In this document: positions 8,211 through 15,825 of the stretch, one piece after another | How positions within the stretch are numbered: the stretch's first letter is position 1 | Layout of the letters: the number at the start of each line of letters is the position of its first letter | From: Alteromonas naphthalenivorans | GTDB lineage: Bacteria; Pseudomonadota; Gammaproteobacteria; Enterobacterales; Alteromonadaceae | Assembly (NCBI RefSeq): GCF_000213655.1 | Contig: NC_015554.1 | Location: forward strand, 3,224,001-3,288,000 | DNA: 64,000 bases | Direction: 5' to 3' | Program-made: the position numbers and the translations under genes | The notes under the pieces: generated by a model | The model's input: only the letters and a program-made list of their open reading frames with translations | Told to the model about the DNA's origin: nothing | The model's database searches: none

Positions 8211-9807
8211 TATTCGTGGTCTAGGTTTTCGTTTTGCACTTTTCTTGGTGGCTGCCGCCATGTTGGTAGTGATAACTACCGCAGAGTTTTTTTACCGCGC
8301 CACATACGAGAACGAGCTTGATGAAGCAAACCACGATATCGAAGAACTTTATCGAACAGTTGGTCCAACCGCGTCCATAGCGGCATTTTTAGAAGAAGAA
8401 GATTTAGCCAAAGAAGCGATAAATGGATTGGTTAAAAGTGACAAAATTCTCGCGGCGTCTATCAAAAGTGACGCTTTGTATTATCAGCTCAACGTTACCG
8501 ATGCGATTAACAAAAACATAGAACCTCGGGTATTTCTAGTCCGGCACCCTTTCATACCAGAAGAAACATTAGCTGAGGTCAATATATACCCAAACTTTGA
8601 CCATATCATTCATCAAGCCGAGAAAATAAGTAACGACAATAGTTATTCACTGTACGTAGAAGCGCTTGTTGTGGGTATTGTTGCCTTAGTCATTACTTAC
8701 TACATCATTATTTCCCCCATGCTTCGTGTGGGACGTTCACTACATGAAATTACCCCAGGCACAACGCAGCGTATTGCTGTGCCTGAATACCACACTGACA
8801 GTGAAATTGGTGCTTTTGTACATGATACCAATCAGCTGTTAAGCAAAGTCGAAGAGCAGTTCTCCCAAGAAAGGCAATTAAGAGAAGAAATTGAGTTTTT
8901 GGAAAAGCGCTTTAGGATGCTTTTTGAAAATGCGAAGTCAGCCACGGTGTTAATGACTGAAAGTGGAATAATTGAACTTAGAAATAAAGCTTTTATAGAT
9001 CTTGTTGTAAAAATTGGCCTTGAAGAGAAACAGGACTATGGGGAACTATTAGAAGAGTTATTTGAAAACCCTGCTTCAATAAAAGTCTCACTGCTAGAAG
9101 CTTTTTCCCGTAACGAGTTTGCCACGGGCGAATTTAAACTGAAGTCAGGGGTTAATAAAGCCGCCATTTGGGTTCAATTGATTGCCAGCCCGTTGATGAC
9201 TGAAGAGGGCGAGCGTTTTTATCAAATAACCTTCAATGATATTTCAACTCGAAAACGTGAACTGCAAAATCTGGCACTGCAAGCGGACTTCGACTCACTA
9301 ACCGGCATATACAATCGAAATGGTGGTGAAAAACTCATTGCTAAGTTGATGAATAAAGGCCATCACTTTGCACTCGCGCTAATCGACCTGAACGGCTTTA
9401 AAGCCGTAAATGATATTTTCGGTCACGATGCGGGCGATGAAGTACTTATCTTCGTATCTGAACAATTAAGAGACAAAATTCGTAAAGTTGATGTGGCAGT
9501 GCGCTGGGGAGGCGATGAATTTGTACTGCTTTTACAGGCCGAAGACGAAAAGGCGGTTGAAACAGTCATATCAAAGGTGAATAAAGGAATTAAGCAGCCG
9601 TTTTATTTTAATGATGATACCACCCCCACTGTTGTCTCTATGAGTGTGGGCGTTGCTTTTTACCCTCGCATGAGTCGCAACATGAATACCTTAATAAAGT
9701 TAGCAGATATCGCCATGTATAAAGCTAAGCAGAATAAGGTCGCGGCACCAGATGATTATCTGATGTTTGCCGAACCTGAAGGGTTAGATAGCAGCGACAA
9801 TCAGTAA
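8203..9807 (+). CDS. Membrane diguanylate cyclase with periplasmic sensor, HAMP-like, PAS and GGDEF domains
   Basis: Makes c-di-GMP from two GTP. Order: TM1 (about residues 5-25), periplasmic domain to ~145, TM2 (about 150-170), HAMP-like linker (IAVPEYHTDSEIGAFVHDTN), a PAS domain (about 235-345), then GGDEF (about 360-525). The catalytic motif WGGDEF is intact (Gly436-Phe440), and an RxxD inhibitory site, Arg427-Asp430, lies five residues before it, so product inhibition is expected. The start is TTG at 8203, overlapping the end of the upstream gene by eight bases; no ATG start is available nearby. The overlap suggests coupled translation with the binding protein, which may feed its periplasmic domain. 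Confidence 0.9.
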   Translation: MINIRGLGFRFALFLVAAAMLVVITTAEFFYRATYENELDEANHDIEELYRTVGPTASIAAFLEEEDLAKEAINGLVKSDKILAASIKSDALYYQLNVTDAINKNIEPRVFLVRHPFIPEETLAEVNIYPNFDHIIHQAEKISNDNSYSLYVEALVVGIVALVITYYIIISPMLRVGRSLHEITPGTTQRIAVPEYHTDSEIGAFVHDTNQLLSKVEEQFSQERQLREEIEFLEKRFRMLFENAKSATVLMTESGIIELRNKAFIDLVVKIGLEEKQDYGELLEELFENPASIKVSLLEAFSRNEFATGEFKLKSGVNKAAIWVQLIASPLMTEEGERFYQITFNDISTRKRELQNLALQADFDSLTGIYNRNGGEKLIAKLMNKGHHFALALIDLNGFKAVNDIFGHDAGDEVLIFVSEQLRDKIRKVDVAVRWGGDEFVLLLQAEDEKAVETVISKVNKGIKQPFYFNDDTTPTVVSMSVGVAFYPRMSRNMNTLIKLADIAMYKAKQNKVAAPDDYLMFAEPEGLDSSDNQ

Positions 9808-10181
9808 TAATATACCGACTTAAGTTTCTTACCTTACCCTCATTGATACTCCAGCCCACCAAATATCTGGCTCAAATGTTCACTTCAAATACCTAGCCTC
9901 AAAACTTAACCGAGACGCTACATTAAACACATTTACCGATTGTCATTCAAACGCACAAACGCAATGAAATAAGTGGCGAATATTTTTTAGTATCAAAGAT
10001 ACTTAAGATCACGTTTTCATTAACGTGCAATTTAAAATTGTAATACTCGCCGATTACGCATCTGTTATACTTGAGCGAACAAGTGTACGCTGAAAAGCGC
10101 ATGTGCTATGAAAATGATAAAACGCTTAGATGCAAAAAGTATTAGTTCGGCCGCTAGATGAAAGCAGAGTTGGAGGAAATC
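9808..10181. other. Intergenic region upstream of hemolysin III gene
   Basis: No gene is supported here. The only clear signal is an extended -10 element at 10063-10071. A short frame-aligned leader before 10182 lacks a ribosome site and is not called. Confidence 0.5.
10063..10071 (+). promoter_or_regulatory. Extended -10 promoter element for the hlyIII operon
   Basis: TGTTATACT matches the extended -10 pattern TGnTATAAT. No good -35 hexamer lies 16-18 bases upstream, which is tolerated in extended -10 promoters. It is about 110 bases before the start codon. Confidence 0.4.
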
Positions 10182-10817
10182 ATGACAAGCATTACGGCAA
10201 AAGCCTATTCTGTACTTGAAGAATGGCTTAATAGTATCAGTCACGGTGTTGGTTTTATTGCTGCCATTGTAGGCATGGTATTTCTGCTCTACCGTGCAGA
10301 TAACACACTAACCATTACTGCCGGTGCAATATACGGTGCTACGCTCATTCTTATGTTTTTGAGCTCTACCCTTTATCATGCAACATCACACCATAGGGCA
10401 AAGGGCTGGTTAAAGCTATTCGACCACAGCGCAATATATTTACTGATAGCAGGTACTTACACACCTTTATTATTAGTGTCTATTGGCGGCGTGCTTGGTA
10501 TTACCATGACGGCGGTAATTTGGTGTTTAGCAATAGGTGGCGTTGCCTTTAAACTTGTTGCTAAGCACCGCTTTCCCAAAGTATCCGTAATGACTTACCT
10601 ATTGATGGGATGGATTGCCATTGGGCTTATTTACCCGTTGTATGTTGCGCTACCAGGGGCGGGTTTGTGGTTACTGGTCGCGGGTGGTTTGTGCTTTAGC
10701 CTTGGGGTATGTTTTTATGTGGCGAAAAAGGTAAAATACACTCATGCTATTTGGCATGTGTTCGTATTAGGCGGGTGCAGCTGCCATTATTTCTCAATAT
10801 ATTATTATGTGGTATGA
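10182..10817 (+). CDS. yqfA: Hemolysin III family (PAQR-like) membrane protein
   Basis: Seven-helix inner-membrane protein of the HlyIII/PAQR family, 211 residues from the chosen start. Family signatures are visible: EEWLNSISHGVGFIAA at the first helix, SSTLYHATSHH, KLFDHSAIYLLIAGTYTPLLL, and HAIWHVFVLGG near the C-terminus; these histidines and the aspartate form the metal site in the family. Cellular role is unsettled. The frame opens at 10158, but the ATG at 10182 has GGAGG six bases upstream and begins the conserved region. Its stop codon overlaps the next gene's start in an ATGA, implying translational coupling. Confidence 0.92.
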   Translation: MTSITAKAYSVLEEWLNSISHGVGFIAAIVGMVFLLYRADNTLTITAGAIYGATLILMFLSSTLYHATSHHRAKGWLKLFDHSAIYLLIAGTYTPLLLVSIGGVLGITMTAVIWCLAIGGVAFKLVAKHRFPKVSVMTYLLMGWIAIGLIYPLYVALPGAGLWLLVAGGLCFSLGVCFYVAKKVKYTHAIWHVFVLGGCSCHYFSIYYYVV

Positions 10818-11329
10818 ATAAAAACGAATCACCATCTGTATCTCAAGGTACAAATAGCCAAATCTCTCTTGCGTGGTTTTCACTTATCGCTGGCAAAATC
10901 TGTCTGGGGCAAAAACCGACATCAGACACCTATGCAAGATTAAAAGGGTTGGGTGTGACTCACCTTGCTACGGTACAAACTGGAGAGGAAGACGCCCCTA
11001 TTATTCGCGATGGTGCTAAAGCAGCCGGGTTAGAATGGATATGGCTGCCTTTTTTACACCCTTCAGCAGATTCACCTACCGATGATGTTCACTTGCATCA
11101 ATATCTGCACGAACTGTCGCAGATGCTAACTGAAGGCGCCAGTGTGTACTTACACTGTTATGGTTCACAGCATCGCTGTAGCTTACTGTTTTATGCCTTA
11201 TGTCATTATTGCCGCGTGCCTTCAAACAGTGCATACAGTGCATTACATAGCTTTGGGGCAAGTTCGGCGAATGGGTTGTCGCGGGGCGAACTACAATGGG
11301 CAGCAGAACTCGGTCATACCGCCCCTTAG
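10814..11329 (+). CDS. Dual-specificity/tyrosine phosphatase-like protein
   Basis: A 171-residue protein with a phosphatase P-loop, HCYGSQHR, at residues 114-121; this fits the HCX5R signature, with Cys115 as nucleophile and Arg121 binding phosphate. Upstream, LGVTHLATVQTGEED and GLEWIWLPFLHPSADS resemble the order seen in small cysteine-phosphatase folds, where an Asp in this area serves as general acid. The residue after the P-loop Arg is Cys rather than the usual Ser/Thr, so activity is not certain. The ATG overlaps the stop of the hemolysin III gene (ATGA). A frame opening at 10709 inside that gene is ignored because it lacks a ribosome site. Substrate unknown. Confidence 0.72.
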   Translation: MNKNESPSVSQGTNSQISLAWFSLIAGKICLGQKPTSDTYARLKGLGVTHLATVQTGEEDAPIIRDGAKAAGLEWIWLPFLHPSADSPTDDVHLHQYLHELSQMLTEGASVYLHCYGSQHRCSLLFYALCHYCRVPSNSAYSALHSFGASSANGLSRGELQWAAELGHTAP

Positions 11330-11353
11330 TTAGCGCTGGTTGTGAAAGTACAG

Positions 11354-12265
11354 CTAGAATGTATAAATAGTAGCGCTGGTTAATAGCGCTTCGGCGTCAA
11401 TCCGCTCTTGCACGCACGCTTTTATATTCGCTTTGCTAAACACATAAATTCGGTCGTGTTTGTTGTTATCATCGCCGTATTCAAAGTCTTTTAATATCAT
11501 GCTGACGTGCTCTCCTTCAGGTAACCCCCGAAGTCCTGCGCCAAATCGGCAAAATGTGCTACCAATGCTGGCTTCAAAATTAGCCAAAAATGAACGATAG
11601 GCTTGCTGACGACTTTCTTTTTGCTTAGCTAGTTTCGCTTGCCGCTCACCTTCTAATTGACGCACCTCTTCTTCGAGCTCTGCTGACTGTGCACTTATAG
11701 ACGCTAAAGACGATTCAAGTTCCTGCATTTCTTTTTCAAGCGCTTCTTTTCTATCGTCATCAGCTTGTCTTAACTCAAAAGACATATCGCGCTTGCGGCG
11801 TTCTAGCTCGCGAGTTTCCCACGCTAATTCTCTAGAGCGAGAGCGGATATCACGAATTTGATCATTGTTATCTTCAAAAACCTCGGCAATTCGACGGCTT
11901 GCTTCGCCTGCGAAATCTTCCCATTCACGGCTTAGCTCAAAAACAATACCACCACCTTCTGGAGCAACCGGCGCTGCTGGAGGGGTTGGCATTCCTTCCA
12001 CCATAGTTTCTATATCGTGGATCCAATCAGCACTTTTACCGCGTACAGACACAGTGAACACTGCCCCCTGCCCCGCTAGATAGCTGCTTTCTAGTCGCGA
12101 TACTCGCCACCCTTTTGGGTTGGCGTTTTGGCGAAAAGCGGTATTCATAACGCCCGACATAATTTCCAATTCATCTGACAAAGACGCATAAGAAGTGGCA
12201 TTACTTTGGGCAAAGGTTAACGTACTAATACTGGTTAGTAAGCAAAGAGATAATAGTCTTTTCAT
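11354..12265 (-). CDS. Secreted coiled-coil protein of the ECF-sigma operon, unknown function
   Basis: Not recognised as a named family. It has 303 residues, a signal peptide (MKRLLSLCLLTSISTLTFAQ), an N-terminal globular part, a Pro/Ala-rich linker (TPPAAPVAPEGGG), then a long charged coiled coil at about 120-215 (heptads around RDIRSRSRELAWETRELERR), and a C-terminal domain with one Cys in STFCRFGAGL and another in IKACVQERID. It is the third gene of the sigma/anti-sigma operon, starting 16 bases after the anti-sigma stop. Periplasmic location is inferred. A role in sensing envelope stress upstream of the sigma factor is plausible but unproven. Confidence 0.7.
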   Translation of the reverse strand: MKRLLSLCLLTSISTLTFAQSNATSYASLSDELEIMSGVMNTAFRQNANPKGWRVSRLESSYLAGQGAVFTVSVRGKSADWIHDIETMVEGMPTPPAAPVAPEGGGIVFELSREWEDFAGEASRRIAEVFEDNNDQIRDIRSRSRELAWETRELERRKRDMSFELRQADDDRKEALEKEMQELESSLASISAQSAELEEEVRQLEGERQAKLAKQKESRQQAYRSFLANFEASIGSTFCRFGAGLRGLPEGEHVSMILKDFEYGDDNNKHDRIYVFSKANIKACVQERIDAEALLTSATIYTF

Positions 12266-12281
12266 AAGGGCTACCTATTGG

Positions 12282-12992
12282 TTATTCGTCTTTCAAAGAC
12301 ACTGAGTTCGAGTTGGGAAGCACAGCGCTATACCCCATACCTATGCCATCAATTTCATCTTGTAATTTACTGAACTGACGGGCGTAAAATCGCTGATCAT
12401 CAATGCGCTGATCGTTAATAAATTGAAGTAACTCAGCAAAGTCTTGCTTACGAGCCTCTCGACTAGAGGTCAATAAATACTGAGTGAGTTCGGCACTCGT
12501 TTGTTGTTGCTGTGCTGCAAGTGATTGTGCATATTCTTTAAACAACACTTGATTCGCTTCTTGGTACATTTCCCGCTGCTGTTTTACTTGCACACGTACT
12601 TGTTCTTCAACCAAGCTCGATAGCTGCTCGGCATCTACATTGCTTGGTGTTTGGGCTGTTAATAACTTCCCATTATCTTTATTGGGCAGACCCGTAAATA
12701 CCAATACAATGGCAACCGCAGATAGTGCACAAGCCAGTGCGGGGAAGCCTTGCCACTGAAACCAACTCGATTTATTTTTTGCTGAAAATAGCTGTGTTTT
12801 ATTCCAATCAGGTACTGGGGGTGCAACAAAATCACTGGCACTGCCTGCCAGGACACTGGCATTATCAGCCGCCGCGGCAAATACGCTATCTTGTGCGTAT
12901 TTTTTAGAAAATATAGCTTTCTGTTCTTGGGTAAGGCTGTTATTTACCCACGCGATAATCAATGCTTCATTGGTATGGTCAGGTTGATTCAT
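12282..12992 (-). CDS. Putative transmembrane anti-sigma factor
   Basis: A 236-residue single-pass membrane protein. The N-terminal ~70 residues (DHTNEALIIAWVNNSLTQEQ) look like a short anti-sigma domain in the cytoplasm. A membrane helix lies at about 80-98 (PALACALSAVAIVLVFTGL). The periplasmic part is Gln-rich and helical (VRVQVKQQREMYQEANQVLF). Family assignment rests mainly on context: its start codon directly abuts the stop of the ECF sigma gene, the usual order for sigma and cognate anti-sigma. A zinc-binding HxxxCxxC motif is absent, so it is not a ZAS-type anti-sigma. Confidence 0.7.
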   Translation of the reverse strand: MNQPDHTNEALIIAWVNNSLTQEQKAIFSKKYAQDSVFAAAADNASVLAGSASDFVAPPVPDWNKTQLFSAKNKSSWFQWQGFPALACALSAVAIVLVFTGLPNKDNGKLLTAQTPSNVDAEQLSSLVEEQVRVQVKQQREMYQEANQVLFKEYAQSLAAQQQQTSAELTQYLLTSSREARKQDFAELLQFINDQRIDDQRFYARQFSKLQDEIDGIGMGYSAVLPNSNSVSLKDE

Positions 12993-13523
12993 TTATTCCA
13001 ACTCCAACTTTAATTTGGTTAGTGCGCTATACAAACGCGACTTGGCGGTATTAACCGAAATATCCATTTGCTCAGCAATTTCTTCAAAAGTGAACTGTCC
13101 AAAAAATTTCAGCTCCACCACAGCTTTTTGCGCCAAGGGCAAAGCTTGCATAGCTTGCGTTACCGCCCGACTCTGACGGTCGCTAGTAAGCTGCATTTCA
13201 GGACATGATGTTTCACATAAAGGCGCTGGAATATCATCAATATCGGTAAACGCTTTTCGTTTTCGGTACAGCTCCATACATCGACAATGGGCTATTCGAT
13301 ACAGCCAGCTTTTAAATGTGCCGTCGCCGCGATAGTTCGCTAGGCTTCGATAAACCGAGACAAAAATATCCTGCATCAAATCTGAGGCGTCATGGCTATT
13401 TCCGGTCATGCGGATACCGTATTGGTACATGGCCGTTTCATAGCGCGAAATAAGCGTGAACCAGGCTTTTCTGTTGCCCTTTAATGCTTGGTGTACGAGC
13501 TTTTCATCCCGTTTTGTGAACAC
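12993..13523 (-). CDS. ECF-type RNA polymerase sigma-70 factor
   Basis: Extracytoplasmic-function sigma factor of 176 residues, normal for the class. Region 2 is clear (HDASDLMQDIFVSVYRSLAN, then GTFKSWLYRIAHCRCMELYR). Region 4 carries the helix-turn-helix (LPLAQKAVVELKFFGQFTFEEI, then ISVNTAKSRLYSALTKL). The start is GTG at 13523 with GGGGA about five bases upstream; no better ATG exists. It is first in a three-gene operon with a putative membrane anti-sigma factor (no gap) and a secreted coiled-coil protein. The likely logic is envelope signal, anti-sigma release, and regulon activation including this operon. The regulon is not deducible here. Confidence 0.92.
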   Translation of the reverse strand: MFTKRDEKLVHQALKGNRKAWFTLISRYETAMYQYGIRMTGNSHDASDLMQDIFVSVYRSLANYRGDGTFKSWLYRIAHCRCMELYRKRKAFTDIDDIPAPLCETSCPEMQLTSDRQSRAVTQAMQALPLAQKAVVELKFFGQFTFEEIAEQMDISVNTAKSRLYSALTKLKLELE

Positions 13524-13581
13524 TGCGTTCCCCGCGATATAGGTGTTTTTTATATTTCCTACTCATAGAGTCGAGGCAGTG

Positions 13582-13608
13582 GGCGAAAAAGTTTGAAACT
13601 TTTTCGCC
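13582..13608 (-). repeat. Perfect hairpin after oxyR
   Basis: Thirteen-base arms (GGCGAAAAAGTTT and its complement) around a single G. It lies eight bases after the oxyR stop and about 60 bases before the sigma factor start. No T-run follows on the minus strand, although T5 is inside the stem. It may be a weak terminator or mRNA-stabilising hairpin separating oxyR from the sigma operon. Confidence 0.6.
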
Positions 13609-13615
13609 AAAAACG

Positions 13616-14524
13616 TTATTTAAGGGTGGGAACAGGGAGAAGAGGAGAGATGATTTCGCCAATACGACGAAACAATTGCATACGCGTGGTGCCTGAACGC
13701 CACACTAAACCTATTTCTCTAAAGCCTTGCTCTTCGGCAGCAAAACTTTTTAAGTTGGTATGTGACAAAATAGATTGGTTAATGGCAAGTTCGGGTAAGA
13801 AGGTATAACCCATTTTACTGTTTGCTAACTGAACCAAAGTGTACAAGCTGCTGGCGGCTACAGAGCTTATTTGGTCGCTGTGCTGAAGGTTACATGCACT
13901 AACCGCGTGGCCAGTCATACAATGCTCTTGTTGCAGTAAGAAAATACTCTTCTTGGGTAAAGAAGAAATATCGACAGGATCGGGCAATTTGTCAGCCATT
14001 TCTTCATGGGCCACAAGATGGAAAGGGTCGTGCCCCAGTACCATTTGCTTACACCCTGGCGTTTCCATCGGTAACGCTAAAATAAGTAAGTCTAAACGCC
14101 CATCTATTAATTGCTGAAGTAGCTTTTCCGTAGTGTCTTCTTGCATCTCTACGTTGATGTCAGGCAAGAAGGCGTTAAATGCGCCCAGCATGCCTTCAAA
14201 CAAAAATGGCGCGATGGTGGGAATGACACCTAGCTTCAGTGTACCCCGTTGCCAATTTCCTGCATTTTGTGCGTATTCCACCAGCTCACCGGCTTCTTGC
14301 AGCAGCAACTTGCTTCGTTCAACAATATCTAACCCCAATGAAGTAAACACAAAGGTCTTGTGTTCCCGCTCCAGCAACTGGCTACCAAAATGTTCTTCTA
14401 GGTTTTGAATTGCCGTGCTCAATGTAGATTGGCTTACATTACAGCGCTGGGCAGCGCGGTGAAAATGCTGCTCTTGATATAGGGTAACTAGGTAATGTAA
14501 GTGTTTGAGATTAGGCCACTTCAT
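13616..14524 (-). CDS. oxyR: LysR-type hydrogen peroxide sensor OxyR
   Basis: LysR-family activator of 302 residues. The N-terminal winged helix-turn-helix is at about 1-60 (RAAQRCNVSQSTLSTAIQNL), followed by the substrate-binding-like sensor domain. The decisive point is the redox pair: Cys202 and Cys211 in the segment EHCMTGHAVSAC, spaced exactly as Cys199/Cys208 of E. coli OxyR. The start ATG gives the canonical LysR N-terminus (PNLKHLHYLVTLYQEQHF). It is divergent from the Usp gene at 14725. OxyR activates catalase, peroxiredoxin and iron-storage genes elsewhere in related genomes. Confidence 0.94.
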   Translation of the reverse strand: MKWPNLKHLHYLVTLYQEQHFHRAAQRCNVSQSTLSTAIQNLEEHFGSQLLEREHKTFVFTSLGLDIVERSKLLLQEAGELVEYAQNAGNWQRGTLKLGVIPTIAPFLFEGMLGAFNAFLPDINVEMQEDTTEKLLQQLIDGRLDLLILALPMETPGCKQMVLGHDPFHLVAHEEMADKLPDPVDISSLPKKSIFLLQQEHCMTGHAVSACNLQHSDQISSVAASSLYTLVQLANSKMGYTFLPELAINQSILSHTNLKSFAAEEQGFREIGLVWRSGTTRMQLFRRIGEIISPLLPVPTLK

Positions 14525-14629
14525 AACGACTCTTTACTGATTAGAAAATTAGGTTTTAATCTAGCACAAAGATTACAAAATACCCAATAAGAATACGGTT
14601 ATGACCCTTTTATGAAATCGCTCTTGGTT

Positions 14630-14643
14630 ATGATGTAAATCAT
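14630..14643. promoter_or_regulatory. FNR/Anr-like binding site upstream of the Usp gene
   Basis: ATGATGTAAATCAT is a perfect TGAT-N4-ATCA dyad, matching the FNR core (TTGAT-N4-ATCAA) at four of five positions in each half. It lies 82-95 bases before the Usp start. Universal stress genes are frequent FNR/Anr targets, so anaerobic induction is plausible. Confidence 0.6.
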
Positions 14644-14724
14644 GCTTTCAAGGTAGCAAGCGCGCAAATCAAGCGTTAGGATGAGGTATAAGAACGTATA
14701 GCGCCTCAATAGCTAAGGATTTCT

Positions 14725-15723
14725 ATGGACAGTCATTTTACTAATATTTTATGTGTACTCAGTGACTCACATCGCCAAGACGATGTGGTGGCTCAGGCCA
14801 TTCATATTGCAAAAAGCAATCAAGCATCACTAACCATTATGCTTACCTTAGAAGCCCTGCCCCCTAATGCAAATATGGTAATGGAGTCATTTGCTTATAT
14901 CGACTCACACCAATCTATGGAGTCTCAGGCAAGAAATTGGCTTACCGAGCAGGAAGAAACCTGGTCGAAAGAGTACCCCCTGCAAACCGTGGTTAAAATT
15001 GGACACCCGCTGATTGATATTGTAACCGGCGTGCTAAGACACCATTACGACTTGGTTATTAAACGAAGCGAAGAAGGTTTTTTAGACCGTCTATTTGGCG
15101 GGTTAGATATTCGCCTATTTCGTAAATGCCCCTGCCCGGTTTGGGTATTAAGTAAGAAAAACCGTAGCCAATATAAAAACGTGGTGGCGGCACTCGATTT
15201 AAATTATCACTACCCTAAACACGAAATCTCAGTTCGCAAAAAGCTAAATTTAGATATATTACGCCATGCTGCCCGCATCGCCATGTTGGAGTTTGCACAG
15301 CTTCATATTGTGCATGTTTTTGATGCAGTCCCGGAGAACATCGTTCGGGATGGTTTTATTAGCGTAGATAACGACCAAATGGAAACCGATCTTGCAAAAA
15401 TTCATGACGAAAGAGAGCAAGCCCTCGAGTCGCTATTAAGCGAATTAGAAAGTGAACTAGCCCCTGATATTATCGACTTCTTGCAACCTGAAAAGCATAT
15501 TGTGCATGGTTATCCTCGTAGAGAGATAGCGGCTACCACAAAATCACTCAATACTGATGTTATTGTGATGGGTACCGTGGCCCGTATTGGCGTTCCAGGC
15601 TTTATTATGGGCGGTACGGCAGAGGAGACTATTCAACAACTTAACTGTGCGGTGGTAGGCATTAAACCCGAGGGATTTGACTCCCCCATCAAACTTGATA
15701 AATCTGAACAGGTTGAAGAGTAG
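14725..15723 (+). CDS. Tandem universal stress protein (UspE-like)
   Basis: Two Usp domains in one 332-residue chain. The first (about 1-150) begins FTNILCVLSDSHRQDDVV. The second (about 155-315) ends in the nucleotide-binding glycine motif VMGTVARIGVPGFIMGGTAE, the G-2X-G-9X-G region followed by a Ser/Thr-like position. The first domain has a degenerate version (RSEEGFLDRLFGG). This resembles E. coli UspE in length and layout. Such proteins aid survival under stress and oxygen limitation; binding partners are unknown. It is monocistronic, with an FNR-like dyad in its promoter and a strong bidirectional terminator after it. Confidence 0.88.
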   Translation: MDSHFTNILCVLSDSHRQDDVVAQAIHIAKSNQASLTIMLTLEALPPNANMVMESFAYIDSHQSMESQARNWLTEQEETWSKEYPLQTVVKIGHPLIDIVTGVLRHHYDLVIKRSEEGFLDRLFGGLDIRLFRKCPCPVWVLSKKNRSQYKNVVAALDLNYHYPKHEISVRKKLNLDILRHAARIAMLEFAQLHIVHVFDAVPENIVRDGFISVDNDQMETDLAKIHDEREQALESLLSELESELAPDIIDFLQPEKHIVHGYPRREIAATTKSLNTDVIVMGTVARIGVPGFIMGGTAEETIQQLNCAVVGIKPEGFDSPIKLDKSEQVEE

Positions 15724-15773
15724 CGAATACAAAAAGAGCGGACTTCCGCGCTATTCAAATATACGCGTTATAA

Positions 15774-15808
15774 AAAACAAAAACCGCGTTAAACGCGGTT
15801 TTTGTTTT
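15774..15808. terminator. Bidirectional terminator between the Usp gene and pit
   Basis: A GC core (CCGCGT / ACGCGG) extends into A-tract and T-tract arms on both sides. It sits between convergent genes and should stop both transcripts. Confidence 0.85.
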
Positions 15809-15825
15809 CAAATCTTAATAGGCTA

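Noticed and set aside
11865..12083. Plus-strand frame of 72 residues
   Set aside because: Antisense shadow of the coiled-coil gene with no family resemblance.
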